Positions 38,132-51,739 are shown, counted from the first letter of the stretch. The stretch is DNA of 64,000 bases from Takifugu bimaculatus (GCA_004026145.2 CP034990.1:17004176-17068175); one strand, 5' to 3'. Numbers and translations are program-made. The notes: generated by a model not told the origin, from the sequence alone.

Positions 38132-39788
38132 GTAAGTATACATAGACAGGCACTGCCTCGCTTCCTTTGGCATTCAGGTTTTTGGCACCGTTCTTCTGTT
38201 GCTTTCGATTTCCATTCTTCCATTTGCCTTCCTCTATGCTTTTTTTTTTGTTTTGCACAATGCATAAAGCCAGCACAAAACTTACAAAGGAGCTAAAGTT
38301 CGCCACGGGAAATAACCTCTGTGCACCTAATGTGCAAAAAGAAGCTAAAAGCCGTTCTTCTGGAAAAAAAACATGAGTCACCAACATCGGGGGCAAAAGG
38401 GGATTCTGGTTTTTTTGGCCGAATGTATTTGATATTATAATGTACTCCAGAGCGTCTCGGCAGGCTTCAGCTCATTTAGGAGAATGATTTATTGTGGAGA
38501 AAGTGGAGTTTATTTTGGCTTGGGAGCGCCTCGTGCCCTGAGGGCTCGTGATGGATTCACTCACAGACCTGTGCGCAATGTCACTTAGAGACGCACAAAC
38601 ACATAAGAACAGTTTTAAGATAAGTGCAGCCTAATTCTTGAAGGTTGCGCGGGACAAATTAAACTCTGCCTCAGAGGCAAAGAAGAAGAAAAAAAGAGCC
38701 GGGAGAAAAGACAAAGATGCACGATCCTGAAAGCTCCTCCTCTGCTTCCAAATTAAAATTCTATTAAAAAAAAAAATCATTATATGCCTCATCCTCTTCA
38801 GCCCACATTCCAAATCCACCCTTTGTGCCCTCCACCCACACCCTCCACCCCCACCCACACCCCCACCATCTCCTCCATCCTTTTGTCTCAAAATTAGTGA
38901 AGCAGAGTGCTCGGGCGGCTAATTATGTATTCAAATGAAAGAGGCTCGTTAATGTTGCACTGGGGAGAAGCAAGATGATTGGGAGAGGGTGATGGAATTG
39001 AAATGAGTGTTGGGGTGTCGCTCACTCGCTCCCTCGTTCGGGTGGCAGTGGGGGGAGAGGCAGGCAGTGGTGCATCTGGAACCAGCCAAGCACATCTCAG
39101 CAGATGTCACCTCCCGGGGGGTGACTGGAGAGCAAGGTGGGACAGAGCAAGAGCGAGAGAAGGAGAGAGAGACGGAGAGAGAGAGCGAGGGAGGATGGGG
39201 GTAAGGAAGGAAGGTTGAACGAGGGGGAAGAGGGACGCAAAGAGGGAGCGGCGAGGTGGGGTAAGGAGAAGGGGGAGTTCAGTCAGACAGGAGACGCACA
39301 CTTTACAATGACAGGATGGGTGGAGAGTAGGGAGGGGAAGCGAGGCAGGGAAGGAGGAAGGGGTGATCTGAAGGAGGGGTGGGGGCATATGGCTTTGTTT
39401 CTACAAAGGACACACAAAGAAGCAAAATGGGATGGTTAATTTAGCCCGACAGAGACAGCGACAGCGAAAGAGGGAGAACATAAACAAAAATAAGCTAATG
39501 AGCATGTTGTTGTTGATCTTGTGTTTCCGTGCGCTGTTCTGCCTGCTGCAGCTCTTGCATGTGACAAATCAAGTAAAAAGGTCAAAAAAACAATACACCT
39601 ACACAAAAAGAGCGTGCAAAACATAATTTTCAGCACACCAGATGTAGCAAAGCAGAAAACTTGGCAGACAACATTGGGATGCCCAAAAACGAACATAAAA
39701 TATGCTGTTTTGTCCGTCTGTGTGTGCATGCATGCTTGCATGAGTGTGTATGCGATGTGTACAGACTCAGGGATGGTTCGAGGTCCAG

Positions 39789-39789
<1 letters not shown>

Positions 39790-39827
<38 letters not shown>
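39790..39827. repeat. (GT)n microsatellite
   Basis: About 18 GT units, pure. Confidence 0.96.
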
Positions 39828-40211
39828 CTGAAAAATGTAATGTTACAGAGAACTGCAGCATGAATGATGCACAAAGGCTGAGAGAGAGATAGGTTGAGGT
39901 GTCCATTCAGCCTCAGCAAGCCATCTGCTGTGTTTGTCCTTCAGCTGACATACTTCTCACCCATACTGGCCCATACAGACACACTGGACCTGTGGACTAC
40001 AGACGCACACACACAGACAGACACACATACGCACATCCACTGTGTGTTCTCCAGTCTTATCCCGTATTCATGAGGGCTGCCCTGCCAGGTTGGTACCCCG
40101 AGGCCTCTGGCCCTGTGGCCTGCAGCTATCATTAGAGAGCGCTCATTATTGATCCCTGATAATGTTATGCATGCTCTGTCCCTATGGGGCACCTCTGGGA
40201 CTGACCCCCCC

Positions 40212-40212
<1 letters not shown>

Positions 40213-40251
<39 letters not shown>
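40213..40251. repeat. (CA)n microsatellite
   Basis: About 19 CA units following a C run and a GC. Confidence 0.96.
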
Positions 40252-40283
40252 AGAGCCACCAGCTCTGCATTATCACATGCCTA

Positions 40284-40440
<157 letters not shown>

Positions 40441-40544
40441 CCTTCTTTCTGTTTCTCCATCCCCTCCCTTCTCTGTTATTCTCTGACGGAGATGCATGGT
40501 GTTTCTAATTTGGCATGCAGACATTAATTCCAGCACAGCTGCTG

Positions 40545-40608
40545 CCTCCTCCTCCTCCTCCCTCCTCCTCCTCCCTCCTCCTCCTCCCTTCTTCCCTCCC
40601 TCCCTTCC
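40545..40608. repeat. Pyrimidine tract, (CTC)n-like
   Basis: CCTCCTCCTCC repeats followed by CCCTTCTTCCCTCC; triplex-prone. Confidence 0.9.
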
Positions 40609-43168
40609 ACCACCACGGTCCCCCACCAGCCCCACATCTCGTCCCCCACCTCCTCCCTCTCCCTCTCCCCGAAGGCTTCTCTCTAATGTGCAGCTTCAGA
40701 GAGGCGCAGCAAATTAACACCATTTGTTCTGCGGAGCATGCCTGCTTCTCAACACTACAAGCATATCTTATGAGGTTTGTCTAAATGTGAGAGGGCGAGG
40801 AAAAAGAAAGAGTCAGAAATTTTAGGACATTGTTTTCGACTCTCCCCCTTCTTACCAGCCACATCTACAGCTCAGACTGAGCCGTAAGAACAAATACTTT
40901 TAAAATGATACCTGTGAAGGTGTCTCAACAATAGTCACCACGACAACATTCCTCTTCACTTAAACTCCACTGTGAGCTAATGTCCATTCTTTTAGAAGAA
41001 TGATGATTGATTTTGTGGCCTGCATGTGAGGGACAGAACAGAAGTGGGGGAGGAGAGGTGTGAAGTGGCAGGAGCATCTGTATCCACCCAGACAGGTTTG
41101 TTTGGTGATCACAGTTCAGGATGGCAGTTATATTGAAAAAGGCAGACTTAGCTTTGCATATAGTGCACAAAAACAGACAGCTGCATGCACAGACTCACAC
41201 AGGACTCTCTCTCCTCTCACTTCTTGTCTCTTCTGTGCCTTTTTTCCTTCTTTTTGGGTCTTTTATCATGGACTGCGCCACTCCCCTCTCATATCTTAAC
41301 TCACACCTTCTCCCTCCCCTTTTCTCCTGCTTGCCTCCCAGATAACAGCATTATTAACTGGCCTATTTGACCTACACTCCTGATAAACTCATCCCACCAA
41401 GGATCCCTGCTTTTCTTCGCCTGCTGTTGAGCAGGGATTACTATCTCCTGGACCACAGGAGACCTTGAAGATTGAGTGATCAAAAAAAAAGACCTGGGAA
41501 CAGAGTCAAGATACAGACACACACTAATTACTGGAGAAAATGAAAATGAAAAAAGGGAATACTCTGGGTATTTCTGTAAGGCTGATAACTGTCTGATAAC
41601 AGCCTAACACAACTGTATAACTAATAAAACTATATATAACTAATAATATATATAGTTACATGTATTTAAATTCATCATTTTAATGAGCAATGTACTTAAG
41701 TGTGTTTGCTGCCTTTTGGAACTTCTTCTGCTTTTAGACACTGATGCAAACTGCTGCCGTTTGTTTTTTCAATAAAAAGTGTTTTTGGAGGGCAGCATTT
41801 TGTTACACTTAATTATTTTTAATCATACTAAATAATGAGAGAAAGCTGCTAATTAGCTACTGATGTTAGAAACCAGTTTTGGTGCCGGATGCGCGCCAGA
41901 TCGTTGTGTTTCTCAGCTGGCAGAGAGCTGAATAAGCTCTTTACAACAGGTGCATGCTGGGAGGCTGCAGAAGGTTCATTCTGTGAAATGCAACAAATGC
42001 CATGGGATTATTCTGTTGTTGTTGTTCATGACAAACATCAGTGTTTTGCTCTTATGAATAACGTACGTGAAAGTGGAAACATTAAGAGGTTTGTAGCGGC
42101 TAATATGATTTTACAGGTGGATGAGTCCGAAATTCACATGCAGGTAGGCAGCACAGAGGGACCGGGGAGCAGGAGTGAAATTAAGTATTTTGGAAAGTTG
42201 CCGCCACATCTGCTCGCCCATGATGTCAGCGCAGCAGCCGTCAGCTGTCATTTTGGACCACAGTCAAGTGAAGCAGAGGTACCTCCCGGCTCCCTGCCTC
42301 TCAGCCTCCTTTTGTGCTCAAAGAGATGGTTTTCTTTACACTGCTCCAAGACGGATGCAACCCTCTTGTTTTGTGCCTGACCCCAAATGGCCTGTTTTTG
42401 TTTTCCTTTATTTCTGTGTGTTTTGTTCGGGAGAGGGCTAAAGTGTTTTCCACTGCTCGGTCGCTGAGTCAAAATACAAATGGGTGTGTGCGGACTTACT
42501 GAGAAGTAATGGCCTCAAAACCTCTGTCCAAACAACAAGCTGATCCATCATGAAAAAACATGCCACTAACAGCCAAACAGGATACATTACTGTGGAACAT
42601 TTAGCCCAATTATCACCAGCAAACAAAGAATTGAAGTGTCCCAATGCATTAGGCAGGGTTGTAAATAATGGCATTGTATTTAAGCGCTACCATTAGGCAT
42701 CGCAGACAAACATCAGTTATTCAGCACTCCATTCACACTCCACCCATCTGCCTAATAAAATTGTGGGGTGGAGGGACAGTGCAAAATCATAAAAGAGTGC
42801 AAAAAGGAGGGAGACGATCCATCAATGTGCCCATAAACATGGACTTGTTTATGTATTTTGTCTAGAAAAAGAAACAGGAATGCAGCGAGTGCCTCAAAGA
42901 GAAAACAGAGAAGGGAGAAGATCCTCTATGTTCAACTGTTGTGCATCAGAAAGCCAGGCAGCAGGGTGATGAAATTAATAAATAAGGGGGCTCTGGTCTG
43001 TGCGGCACGGTGCTGTGCTGCGGTGCCTGGTTGCCCATGAATATTCCATGAGGCAGAGAGTGGGGAAGTGTGCTGCCTGGAACATCTGGTCGAGTCCACA
43101 GGGACCCTTGTGGCGAGAAAGCTGCAACTTCAGGAGGGAAGGAGGGAAAAAATGCCAATAAAAATGAA

Positions 43169-43183
43169 GGGGGGGGGGGGGGG
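43169..43183 (+). repeat. Poly-G run, 15 nt
   Basis: Uninterrupted G. Confidence 0.92.
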
Positions 43184-44451
43184 AGAACAGCAGCAATCAG
43201 CAAGCCTCCGCATCATATGGTTGATTTGTTTTGCTAATTTGATTTTAAGACTGGCGGCCCCAGCTAGGACAAAACAAACCCAACAATGAATGGCTTCAAG
43301 TCAGCAAAATAAATCCAACACATCACCAGGGTCATTTCCCCCCCTGTGGCATTCTCTTTGATCAAATACATATTTCAGAATGCAAAACCACACTTGAGGC
43401 ATGTTTGCAATCTGACAAATTTGCATTCAAATTGTCAAGTCTCATTACAGGTATACAGTATAGGAGCTGTTATGCTGCTGTGCAGCTTTTATTCAGAAGC
43501 TGCTCTGAATTGAGTGTATTACATGTGTGATTAGGTTCGTACTGCGGAGTTGTCCACCGCCAGTGTGAGCGCGAGGGGGGATGCGTGATGAAAAACAACC
43601 CTGTTCTGTAGGTAATGTGAAGATGATGAAGAGGTACAAAGTGTGCCATTAGCATAGCACACGTGGCAGAATGCAATGCAAAGTGGCACAATGACTGTGG
43701 CCTTGTTCCACTGATGGCATTGTAGGAAATCTGAGGAGCTTTTCTGATCTGCAAGGTTGGAAAAGAACGTATCTGACGACACTGGACGTTGTCTCCTACA
43801 CACAAAACTAAATATCTTGGAGGGTTTGGGTGGATCTTTGATGCTGAAGCGACCTGAACATGCTTAACCGATGTCCTCCTCCCCATTCAAACTGGATTTT
43901 TGTTTTTTCAAAATATCAATCGTAATTTTTTAAAGACCTCAACTACAAACATCAGTGCAGACTTACAAGCACATAGAAGAGTTTTGTGCACGCTTGTTCC
44001 GCAGCAGTTGATGTCTTTTATGATTGAAAAATAATCCATTGAATAGCATCATTCAGACTAGAAGAAAATGCTCAGAAAGGTGTAATGAAATTTCCGCTGA
44101 AACACCTCAAGGTTTTTTTGCTTTGGAAAAACATTTAATATGAAGAACAAAAATACCAACTCGTGTTTTTTTTGGTTTTTTTTTTGGCAATAAAGTAGCT
44201 GCAAGGTTACCACAGTTATAAAAAAAAAAAAAGACCCTGTGCAAACCGTGTTGAATGGAGCCTTCCAAGACACAAAACACAGCCTGCGGAACTTAATTAA
44301 TTTGTTTGACTTGCTGCGACTCCATTTTTAATCTCTGTGAAAGTAAAACGTGTGTTTTTTTCCACTCTGGTAAATCTGCGGAGTTCATTTATGTGATATT
44401 TTCCTTATTTTCTCATTCATTACTTTATTCCCTGATAAAGGAAGTGAATAT

Positions 44452-44452
44452 G

Positions 44453-44484
<32 letters not shown>

Positions 44485-44492
44485 CACACACA
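44452..44492. repeat. (CA)n microsatellite
   Basis: CA array with one CG interruption near 44477. Confidence 0.95.
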
Positions 44493-45317
44493 AATAATCA
44501 CATAATTCATTCTTCAGTGTTATTTGGTCAGTAATTTAGGAGGGTTTATTTATTTATTTGGCGAAGTGACAGCGAGAGAGCCAGAGAATTATTGCACTTT
44601 CATTTGCAGTTCTTCCTATTGGTACCTTTTTGTTGTTGTTGTTGTTAGTTAGTCGTGGTGAGATCTCACATCATCAGTTATTTCAATTTTAAAATCACCA
44701 CACTGGTAATAAAATCGAGTTGAGGTCAGGTACAAGTAGCATGCAATGAGCCCTTATGGCGGAGAGCCGGGGGGAGGATGAGGGTCAGGGCGCTCTGTCC
44801 TAGATACAGGTTCAAGGAGATCCCCTCATTAGGCAGAGTCGAACCTGTGATGATTGGCCTTCACCAGCGAGCACCTGAGCACTGCTCGCTGGGTCGGCTC
44901 AGCCAGTCAGTGTACCACGGGGAAGGTTCAGCTGACATGGCTGCCGTGCACTGCTCAAACATTTCATTATGTAAACCTATGAGGCAACTAATTGTTCTTT
45001 TTTGTTAGTGTTTTGAATCATTTTACTGCATCATTTTCTTTGGTATTCATAGTTGCCTGTCCTTTCACCACTGATATAGAATTTTAATGAGCCACGTGTC
45101 ACGTTGTGCCATTAAATGTTTGTATCTGTTGTTGGTTAATACAAAGGACGTGCATTTTGGACGTGCACACATCAACATATTTGTTATTGTTATAGGATGA
45201 GTAGAGAGCACAGCATGGAGGTGAGTAGAGGCATCCTCTGGTCCACTACGCACTGATGGATTGTCTGTTTGACCATAATATCTGTGGTGAGAGCCCACAT
45301 GAGTACACCTCATCAAT

Positions 45318-45367
45318 CACACACACACACACCTACACACACCCACACACACACACACACACACACG
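45318..45367. repeat. Imperfect (CA)n microsatellite
   Basis: CA units interrupted by CT and CC. Confidence 0.93.
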
Positions 45368-45655
45368 CATCACTTCAGCCCTCATATTTCCTTTTCCACC
45401 TGAGACCATATATTCAGAACAAAAAGGAACACACGCATCTGTCCTTTACCCCTCCTCCACAACAGAAATGACCCCTTCATCTTCACCTTTACTCCTTTTC
45501 ACACCCACACACAGCAGAGCAGGGAGAATCGCCATGTCCTCCCCCCTCCCAACCATGGCTTTGTCAGTGCTTTATAAAACTCATAAGCACTATATGGCAC
45601 TCCAGTGCATTTGGAAGCATGTCCTTGAGCTATTTACATCTAGGTTTACTAATTA

Positions 45656-45983
45656 TCACCTCTGCCATGGAGGCTGTGTCACATATGTCTGACTGACTGT
45701 CTAACTTAGCAAAATAATTTGAAAAGTTATGAATGGACTCTAATGACAATTTCAGGAAACGTAGTGAGCCCAAAAAAAGGCTCATTACAATCTGGTGATG
45801 TTCAGGATTCTGAAAGCACTTTGACCTTTGATCTTCATAAAGCAACCTACTATGTTATGCAACCTTGTGCTATTGACAGCTTCCACTAAAGGACTAGAGG
45901 ACGATGGAATACCTACCCCCCAAGTCAAAAATATGGGAAAATGAGCTGCATTGACGAAGGTCTCCGCTCTCCGAGTGCTTTTT
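45656..45983 (+). mobile_element. Teleost interspersed repeat (CCTCCGCCAAGGAGG-type element), decayed copy
   Basis: The left end reads CACCTCTGCCATGGAGGCTGTG, followed by GTCTGACTGACTGTCTAAC and AAAAGTTATGAATGGAC, then AATTTCAGGAAACGTAGTGA. The right end reads GAAGGTCTCCGCTCTCCGAG then TGCTTTT. This is the order of parts in a very common fish element: CCTCCGCCAAGGAGGTTATG, a GTCTGTCTGTCTGT stretch, AAAGTTATGAACGGATTTT, TTTTCAGGAAATGTTG, and GGAGGTCTGCGCTCTCTGAG with TGCTTT. It has no coding capacity. I name it by consensus remembered from fish sequence and do not assert its class. Divergence at many positions marks it as old. Confidence 0.78.
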
Positions 45984-46648
45984 ATTCATTTACAAGCCAA
46001 AAAATGTAAACATAGTGAATTCCACAAAGACAATTTTAATCTGCTGCAAGGCTAGTTCCAGAAAGTATTCATTGCTTTTACTGTGGATGATAATGTTGAA
46101 TATTATATTGAGGTATAAAATGTAGTAATTGCTTACAATAAAGCTGCCAGTTCAAATGGCACTATTTATGAGAGGCTTTCAAAGATATCCTCCCCACAAA
46201 CTCTAAGCTCGGCTATAATTTTGCTATCTCTACGTGCAAATGTACCAATCAAACACAGTTTTCCAACAGTAGCCATTTAGTGGCAAGTGCTCTCTTGTTT
46301 TAGCTTTGAGAATGAACCAAAAATCACAAATGAGAGAATTTTATGCCACACAGGAGAAGAATTTGTAGTTGTGAGGCAGAAATTCCCAGTTTTCAGCGAT
46401 GTGCCTCACACACATTGTGTAATGTGTAGCATAAACTGTGTGCACAATGCAACACTCTCCTTCATTTCTCCCTGTAGTCTCTGTATTGAATCAGCAATTT
46501 AGATGGGATGTTTTCACAGCAGACGCAAGGAGTAAATTAAAAGCAGTGGATGACAGAGAAACATATGGTCTCCTTCTCTGCAAGAGGAAAAACACAACAA
46601 AGATTAATTGATAATAGCTAGCACTTCCACCACCTCCAACGGGGATAG

Positions 46649-46652
46649 TGGT

Positions 46653-46690
<38 letters not shown>

Positions 46691-46716
46691 ACACGTGTAC
46701 GCACACACGTGTGTGC
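46649..46716. repeat. (GT)n plus near-palindromic CACACGTGTG tract
   Basis: GT units to about 46689, then GCACACGTGTACGCACACACGTGTGTGC, a nearly palindromic alternating purine-pyrimidine segment with two CACGTG cores. Hairpin- and Z-DNA-prone. Confidence 0.93.
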
Positions 46717-47689
46717 AGACAGATTTCAAACAGCATGCTGATATTAAAAGGCCCATGAGGGGAACCTGTCAGACAAAATTGTTTGTATTGTTTGTCTGTA
46801 GCATCAAAATGCCTACATTTTTAAACTTGCCATCACGGAACAGAAGAACATTACTCATACATGAGAGCTTTCAGGCACTTTTAGATTTATTTTTTTGTTG
46901 AATTTGTGTCTGTTTGACTGAGGCTGTCTCTTGTTGTTTGTATTTGCATGTAGCCGGCAGCCCAGAGGAATGTGGGGGAATGCAGTGTTAAAACAACTCC
47001 TGAGCATGATTAAACACTTTGAAAAGGCAGGGTTGTACAAGATATTCCCCGAAATAAAAATCAAATTTTTTTCCGCATGCGTACTGGAGTAGCCCAGAGG
47101 TCAGTGACCCCTTCAGCCCACAACTGGATGATATTAAACTGGGACATCAGGCAAGCAGAAGCGCCCTGCAGGAAGGAGCAGTGCTGGAGGGGGAAGCAAG
47201 GGCAGAGAGGGATTCTCTTTGATTGGATGGACAGATACCTGTAGTGAAAGTAAAGGGGAAAGAAGGAGAGAGAGAGGGAGAGAGAGAGACCACTCAGGGG
47301 AAATCAGCTCTCTCCACTCATAAACAGATTCATCATCAGCTCTGACAAACCACATACAGCATAACGATGAGCTTAAGTGCATAGAGCAAGAGAGAGGAAG
47401 TGAAATCGAGACAACGACAGATAGCAAGAAAACTGGTAATATAAGTGTGTTTATGGTAAATGTGCACTGGAAGGTCTTTTCAATGCATCCATGCACAACG
47501 TTGCAAAGTACAGAAATCAGCTTGTGTGCACATGCTGATGAGGGCCAGACATATTAAGAGGTTCGAGCATTTTAGCTTTAGTGCACTGAGGGTGGCGAAC
47601 TATAGGTGCTGTGTTAAGGTCCGTGATAATGTGAGTGATAATGGATGTTGATGCTATCTGGGTGTGGTAGCGAACAGAGAACATGGATT

Positions 47690-47825
47690 CATGAGATGGA
47701 GGAGCAGAGAGGGTGCTATGAGCCGGACTGACAGGCCATAATTACCGCTCATTTTCAGTCATTAATCCATGGAGTGTGAGCTCTCACACTTCGGGAAGGA
47801 TCCTGATTAATAATGAAGCCCCCTC
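47690..47825. promoter_or_regulatory. Enhancer-like block (candidate conserved element)
   Basis: Contains CCATAATTACCGCTCATTTTC, CATTAATCCATGG and CTGATTAATAATGAAGCC, i.e. repeated homeodomain and bicoid-class (TAATCC) cores in complex sequence. Confidence 0.27.
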
Positions 47826-50199
47826 TCCTTCAACCACACAACTACGGTAAGATGTGCACCAGTGGACACGTCCTGCGAGGTTCACAAGTATTCCTGAAAC
47901 ACGTTTTAGCTTCAAAAAAGGATCGATCGACCAGTTTTAGTGTATTTATTAGGCAGCCATGAAAAAGAAAAACATTTTTTTTATAAAGAAAAATATTTAA
48001 ATGAGGCACTGCATACTTATTAATTCCCATTCTCCCATCTAGTTCCCCTCAATCTGATCTTCTTCCTTCTTCCGCCCTGGGAGTCTGTGTCTCCTTTGAA
48101 CTCCTACACCAGCCCCCTGCGATGATCAAACTTGCGGCTCCTTGCCATCTAATATTTACCACAGAGTGGGGATGTATTCAGTCTTGTTGGTGCAAAGGTG
48201 CAACATGAAAGAATGGAAAATGAGGGTACACAAAGACCGTTGCGAGGCGGAAACCTTACTTTTTGACCAGATGATAGCAACAGAGCACGATTACTCCGTT
48301 ATGATTTACCGAATGATGTAATATTTTGGCAAAGTATAAATAATGCATCTTGTTCCCGATGCACAGTAAGGGGAGGAGGAAAATGTCAAACAGATGGAAC
48401 ATGAAAGAGTTCTTACTGTCACCCAAACAAATCTCACAGTACTTCATGCTGCCATCCGGCATGTTTTCTATTCAAATCCATGTCACGAGTATGCAAAACT
48501 ACTATGTTTAAATTACCCCAAGTACCACAGATGAAAATGTGAACTTCTGTTGATGTTGAAGCAAGCATCAAATGAGGGTGTAAATATTAGATAAGAAGCC
48601 TCATCATGAGACACCAACCCTGGATCTGTCAGCGTTGACTTGAAAAAGAAACAAAGGAGCAGCCGCATGCAAATCCCCTATTCTCAGGTGAGCGTTTCAA
48701 AGACTGAACCCGAGCAGAAAACACCTCTGCCACCCCGGCACCGTCACTGCAGGCTTCCCTCACCGCCCCGAAACAACACACGCATACAGCAGCACCAGCA
48801 GCACCAGCAGGGACAGAGCTGGGACAGAGCTGGTTGGTCCCAGCTGGTCCCTGCTAACACATTCCACTGCACCCTAATGACAGCGGGCCCCCCAGCTTCT
48901 GTGACCCTGGCCCTAACACCCCTTCATGGGCCCCCAGGGATCCTGCAGGTCCAGGAGGGGTGAGGAAGGGGGGAAAATGAGGGGAGGAGGAGAGGAGAGG
49001 AGTGACACGGATGAGGGAGGACACTCCAGGTGGCGGGACAGCTCTGAGGGAATTGGAAGTCATGAATATATTAACTGACAGGAGGGGGAGTAATGAATTC
49101 AAATTAAATTATATGTGCCGAGCGCCACACGAACACGCGCAAACACACTGGGGATATTTCAAGGGGGCCGACATAATTACACCTTTCAAGAAATTTGATA
49201 AAAGAGAAATATGTGTAAGACAATCAGGGATGCAAAACACAGCTGCCAAACTTGAAAAGCGGAAAGAAAAGTATTTACGGTGTGTTTATTCAGCAGTTTC
49301 TCTTTTGACTTAAAAGTCTTTTGCCTATTTACTGCAACCATTTTGGGAAGTTCTGTCTGTAGATTTACTGTATAGACGAGGTGATAAATATCTTAATTGT
49401 AAATAAATGTATATTTGGTCGTAGTCCCAGAGGTTTCTATTTTTTTCCTGTTAATTGGGCCGTTCATTAGACCCGCTGACCACAAGAATAGATGCTGTTC
49501 GTGTTACAGGCCAGGGATTTGATCCTTATAGTAAACAGGACTGACACCCCCACAAGCCAGAAGGTTAGAGGGAGTCCAGCTGTCTCCAAGGGCTCAAGCC
49601 CACTGAGGCAGCCATGCAGCCATGCCCTCTCCCTGTCCCATCACCCACTTTGTCCCTCAGTCTGTTTTTGCTTTGCCAGGGGCAACTGTCATCCCAAAAT
49701 CCCCTCTGCTGTGGTGTGGGGCCAGGTGACCAGAGGGCAGGCAGCACTGGAGGATGATTAGTCTACAACAACAATCAGGACATGCAGCCCATGAGATTGT
49801 CCGTGACTGCGAAGGTGAAGGGGACGGATGGGGGGGCAAGAAGAAAGGGACGGAGGACGAGAGAGAAATATGTTGGCTTGACGGAGGAGAGGGGGAGAGG
49901 TGGGGGCAGTTCTCTGCCCTGCCTGAGGCCAAATGGAGAACAGAGAGGAGCGTTCCCTCGGCCCCCTGCTCAGCTGATCCCATAAACATTATTCCAATCC
50001 TTGAAATTTGTTAAGTATTACATTATCAATAAAATACGAATATCTAACTAAACAGGCCCCAGCATCTCCTGAGAGCGCAAACATCTCGAAACTGGATGTT
50101 TTAGATACTTTTTTCACGTATTCTCTGCACAAGACAAGCACGTGGGGGGTGGGGATTAATGCAGATTTGCATTGTCAGTGTGAATTAAAGCTCTAAAAT

Positions 50200-50400
50200 G
50201 CACTAATGGCCAGCAGTTTGTTTTTTGCACATTGAAACAGAGTGTTAATTATGGATTCTGGAGACCAATTAAAAACCACAGTCACACTGGCCTTTGTTTC
50301 AAGGTTTCTATTATTTTCAAGAGGCTGGGAGATAAGGCGCAAGGCAGCCCAAGATAAACGCATGCTGAGATGGTGCAAGGATAACCAGTTATCTCAGCTT
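50200..50400. promoter_or_regulatory. GATA-site cluster, enhancer-like block
   Basis: Four GATAA cores in about 65 bp: AGATAAG at 50330-50336, AGATAAA at 50352-50358, GGATAAC at 50379-50385 and, inverted, GTTATCT at 50388-50394. Upstream in the same block are TTAATTATGG and CCAATTAAAAACC. No frame or repeat. GATA clusters are typical of blood and endoderm enhancers; target gene unknown. Confidence 0.33.
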
Positions 50401-50839
50401 TCACATGCCTTCAGCTTTGTCCTTCTTTTACCCCACTTCCCGCTCAGCTTTTCTATCACTTTCAGATCTTTCACAAGCAATCTGTTTTTTTTTTCGTGCC
50501 CTCTTTCAATATAACATGCTTATACTGGAATGCTGGACGGAATATCTCCGCATCTCTTCACGCCTCCTTTCTCTTTCTTCTCTCTCTCTCTCCTCAGGTC
50601 TTTCTGCCTGTTGTCTTCAGCTGGCCACTATCTTGATGAGGAACAGGCTGCCTCACGCCGCGGAAAATAGACGAGGATCCGAGTGTACAGAAAATATTTA
50701 AAAAGCATTTCAATGAGTCAGTCGCCATAACACATTAATACCTATTTTGTAGCATAAATATCCAACAAATCCAGGAGTATGCATTTCAAGAGTTTTTTAA
50801 AAGTGGATCAAAAGAAAGGGGTCCTTTGTGTTTCGACGA

Positions 50840-50863
50840 GGGGGGGTGGTGGAGGGGGGGGGG
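50840..50863 (+). repeat. G-rich tract with G-quadruplex potential
   Basis: GGGGGGG TGGTGGA GGGGGGGGGG: two long G runs with a GG-containing loop, enough for a quadruplex. Confidence 0.8.
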
Positions 50864-50978
50864 TCTCAATGTACTTTAATTCTCTACAAATGCGAATCTT
50901 TGATACTCAAAAAAAGCAGACAGACCTGAACTAAATATTTATCCTGAAGTATTTTTTTCTATCATTGTGACTGTGGCA

Positions 50979-51040
50979 GTGTGTGTGTGTGTCTGTGCAC
51001 GTGCATGTGTGTGTGTGTTTGTGCACGTGCATGCGTGTGT
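50979..51040. repeat. Tandem duplication of a GT unit carrying the palindrome TGCACGTGCA
   Basis: A 26-bp unit (GT repeat plus GTGCACGTGCATG) occurs twice; the palindrome TGCACGTGCA, with an E-box CACGTG at its centre, is at 50996-51005 and 51022-51031. Confidence 0.85.
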
Positions 51041-51409
51041 TCTTTACGATGATGATTAGAAGGTGCGAGACGGCAGATGGGTGTATGTCTTAAAAAGGCC
51101 CAAGGATCAAATCAGCCACTGCAGTTGGAGAATGACGTTGAGATGGCAAATGACTTCATCGCCACACATCCAAACGGATTATTAGCAACGGAAATCACAG
51201 CATGGTCAGACATCCCACTGCCTTTGAACCTGGCCTGAGCTGCCAATAGGTGAGATAAAATTTCAACATTTCAAAAGCTGGCAAAATAAATGATTTCTGT
51301 TTCCGAATGTTTGAGGAAAACCTGCCTGTGTTTCAGTGGGACAGCTTCTCATTCAAGCTCATCTCTCCATCATAAATAAGTATACAACCATATCTTGCTG
51401 TGTCAGTTC

Positions 51410-51456
51410 TGTGTGTGCGTGTGTTTGTGTGTGTGTGTGGTGTGTGTGTGTGTGTC
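51410..51456. repeat. (GT)n microsatellite, interrupted
   Basis: GT units with GC, TT and GG interruptions. Confidence 0.93.
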
Positions 51457-51739
51457 ACAGATGAACACAGACTTGTGTATAAGTAGAGTGGCTGATCACA
51501 ATGACAGGACTTGATGAGCAGATCTAGCCCACTGCTGATGCCCTGACCATATGGACGGGTATTGTTGTACCTCCCCCTCACTGCCACAGATGGTGCCCGC
51601 AGCAACACAGCACAACAAAACCTAAGCCATTGTTTTACCGGTAGCAATCATAACAGGGGAAGGAAGAGAGAGAGAGACGAGAAGAAATAATTACTCCTGC
51701 AGCCAGGGAAAAAAAATGTGTCCATCTCAAGAACTGGTG

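Noticed and set aside
41889..42380. 163-codon plus-strand frame
   Set aside because: No family resemblance, no flanking splice or promoter signals I trust; a frame of this size is expected by chance in 64 kb.
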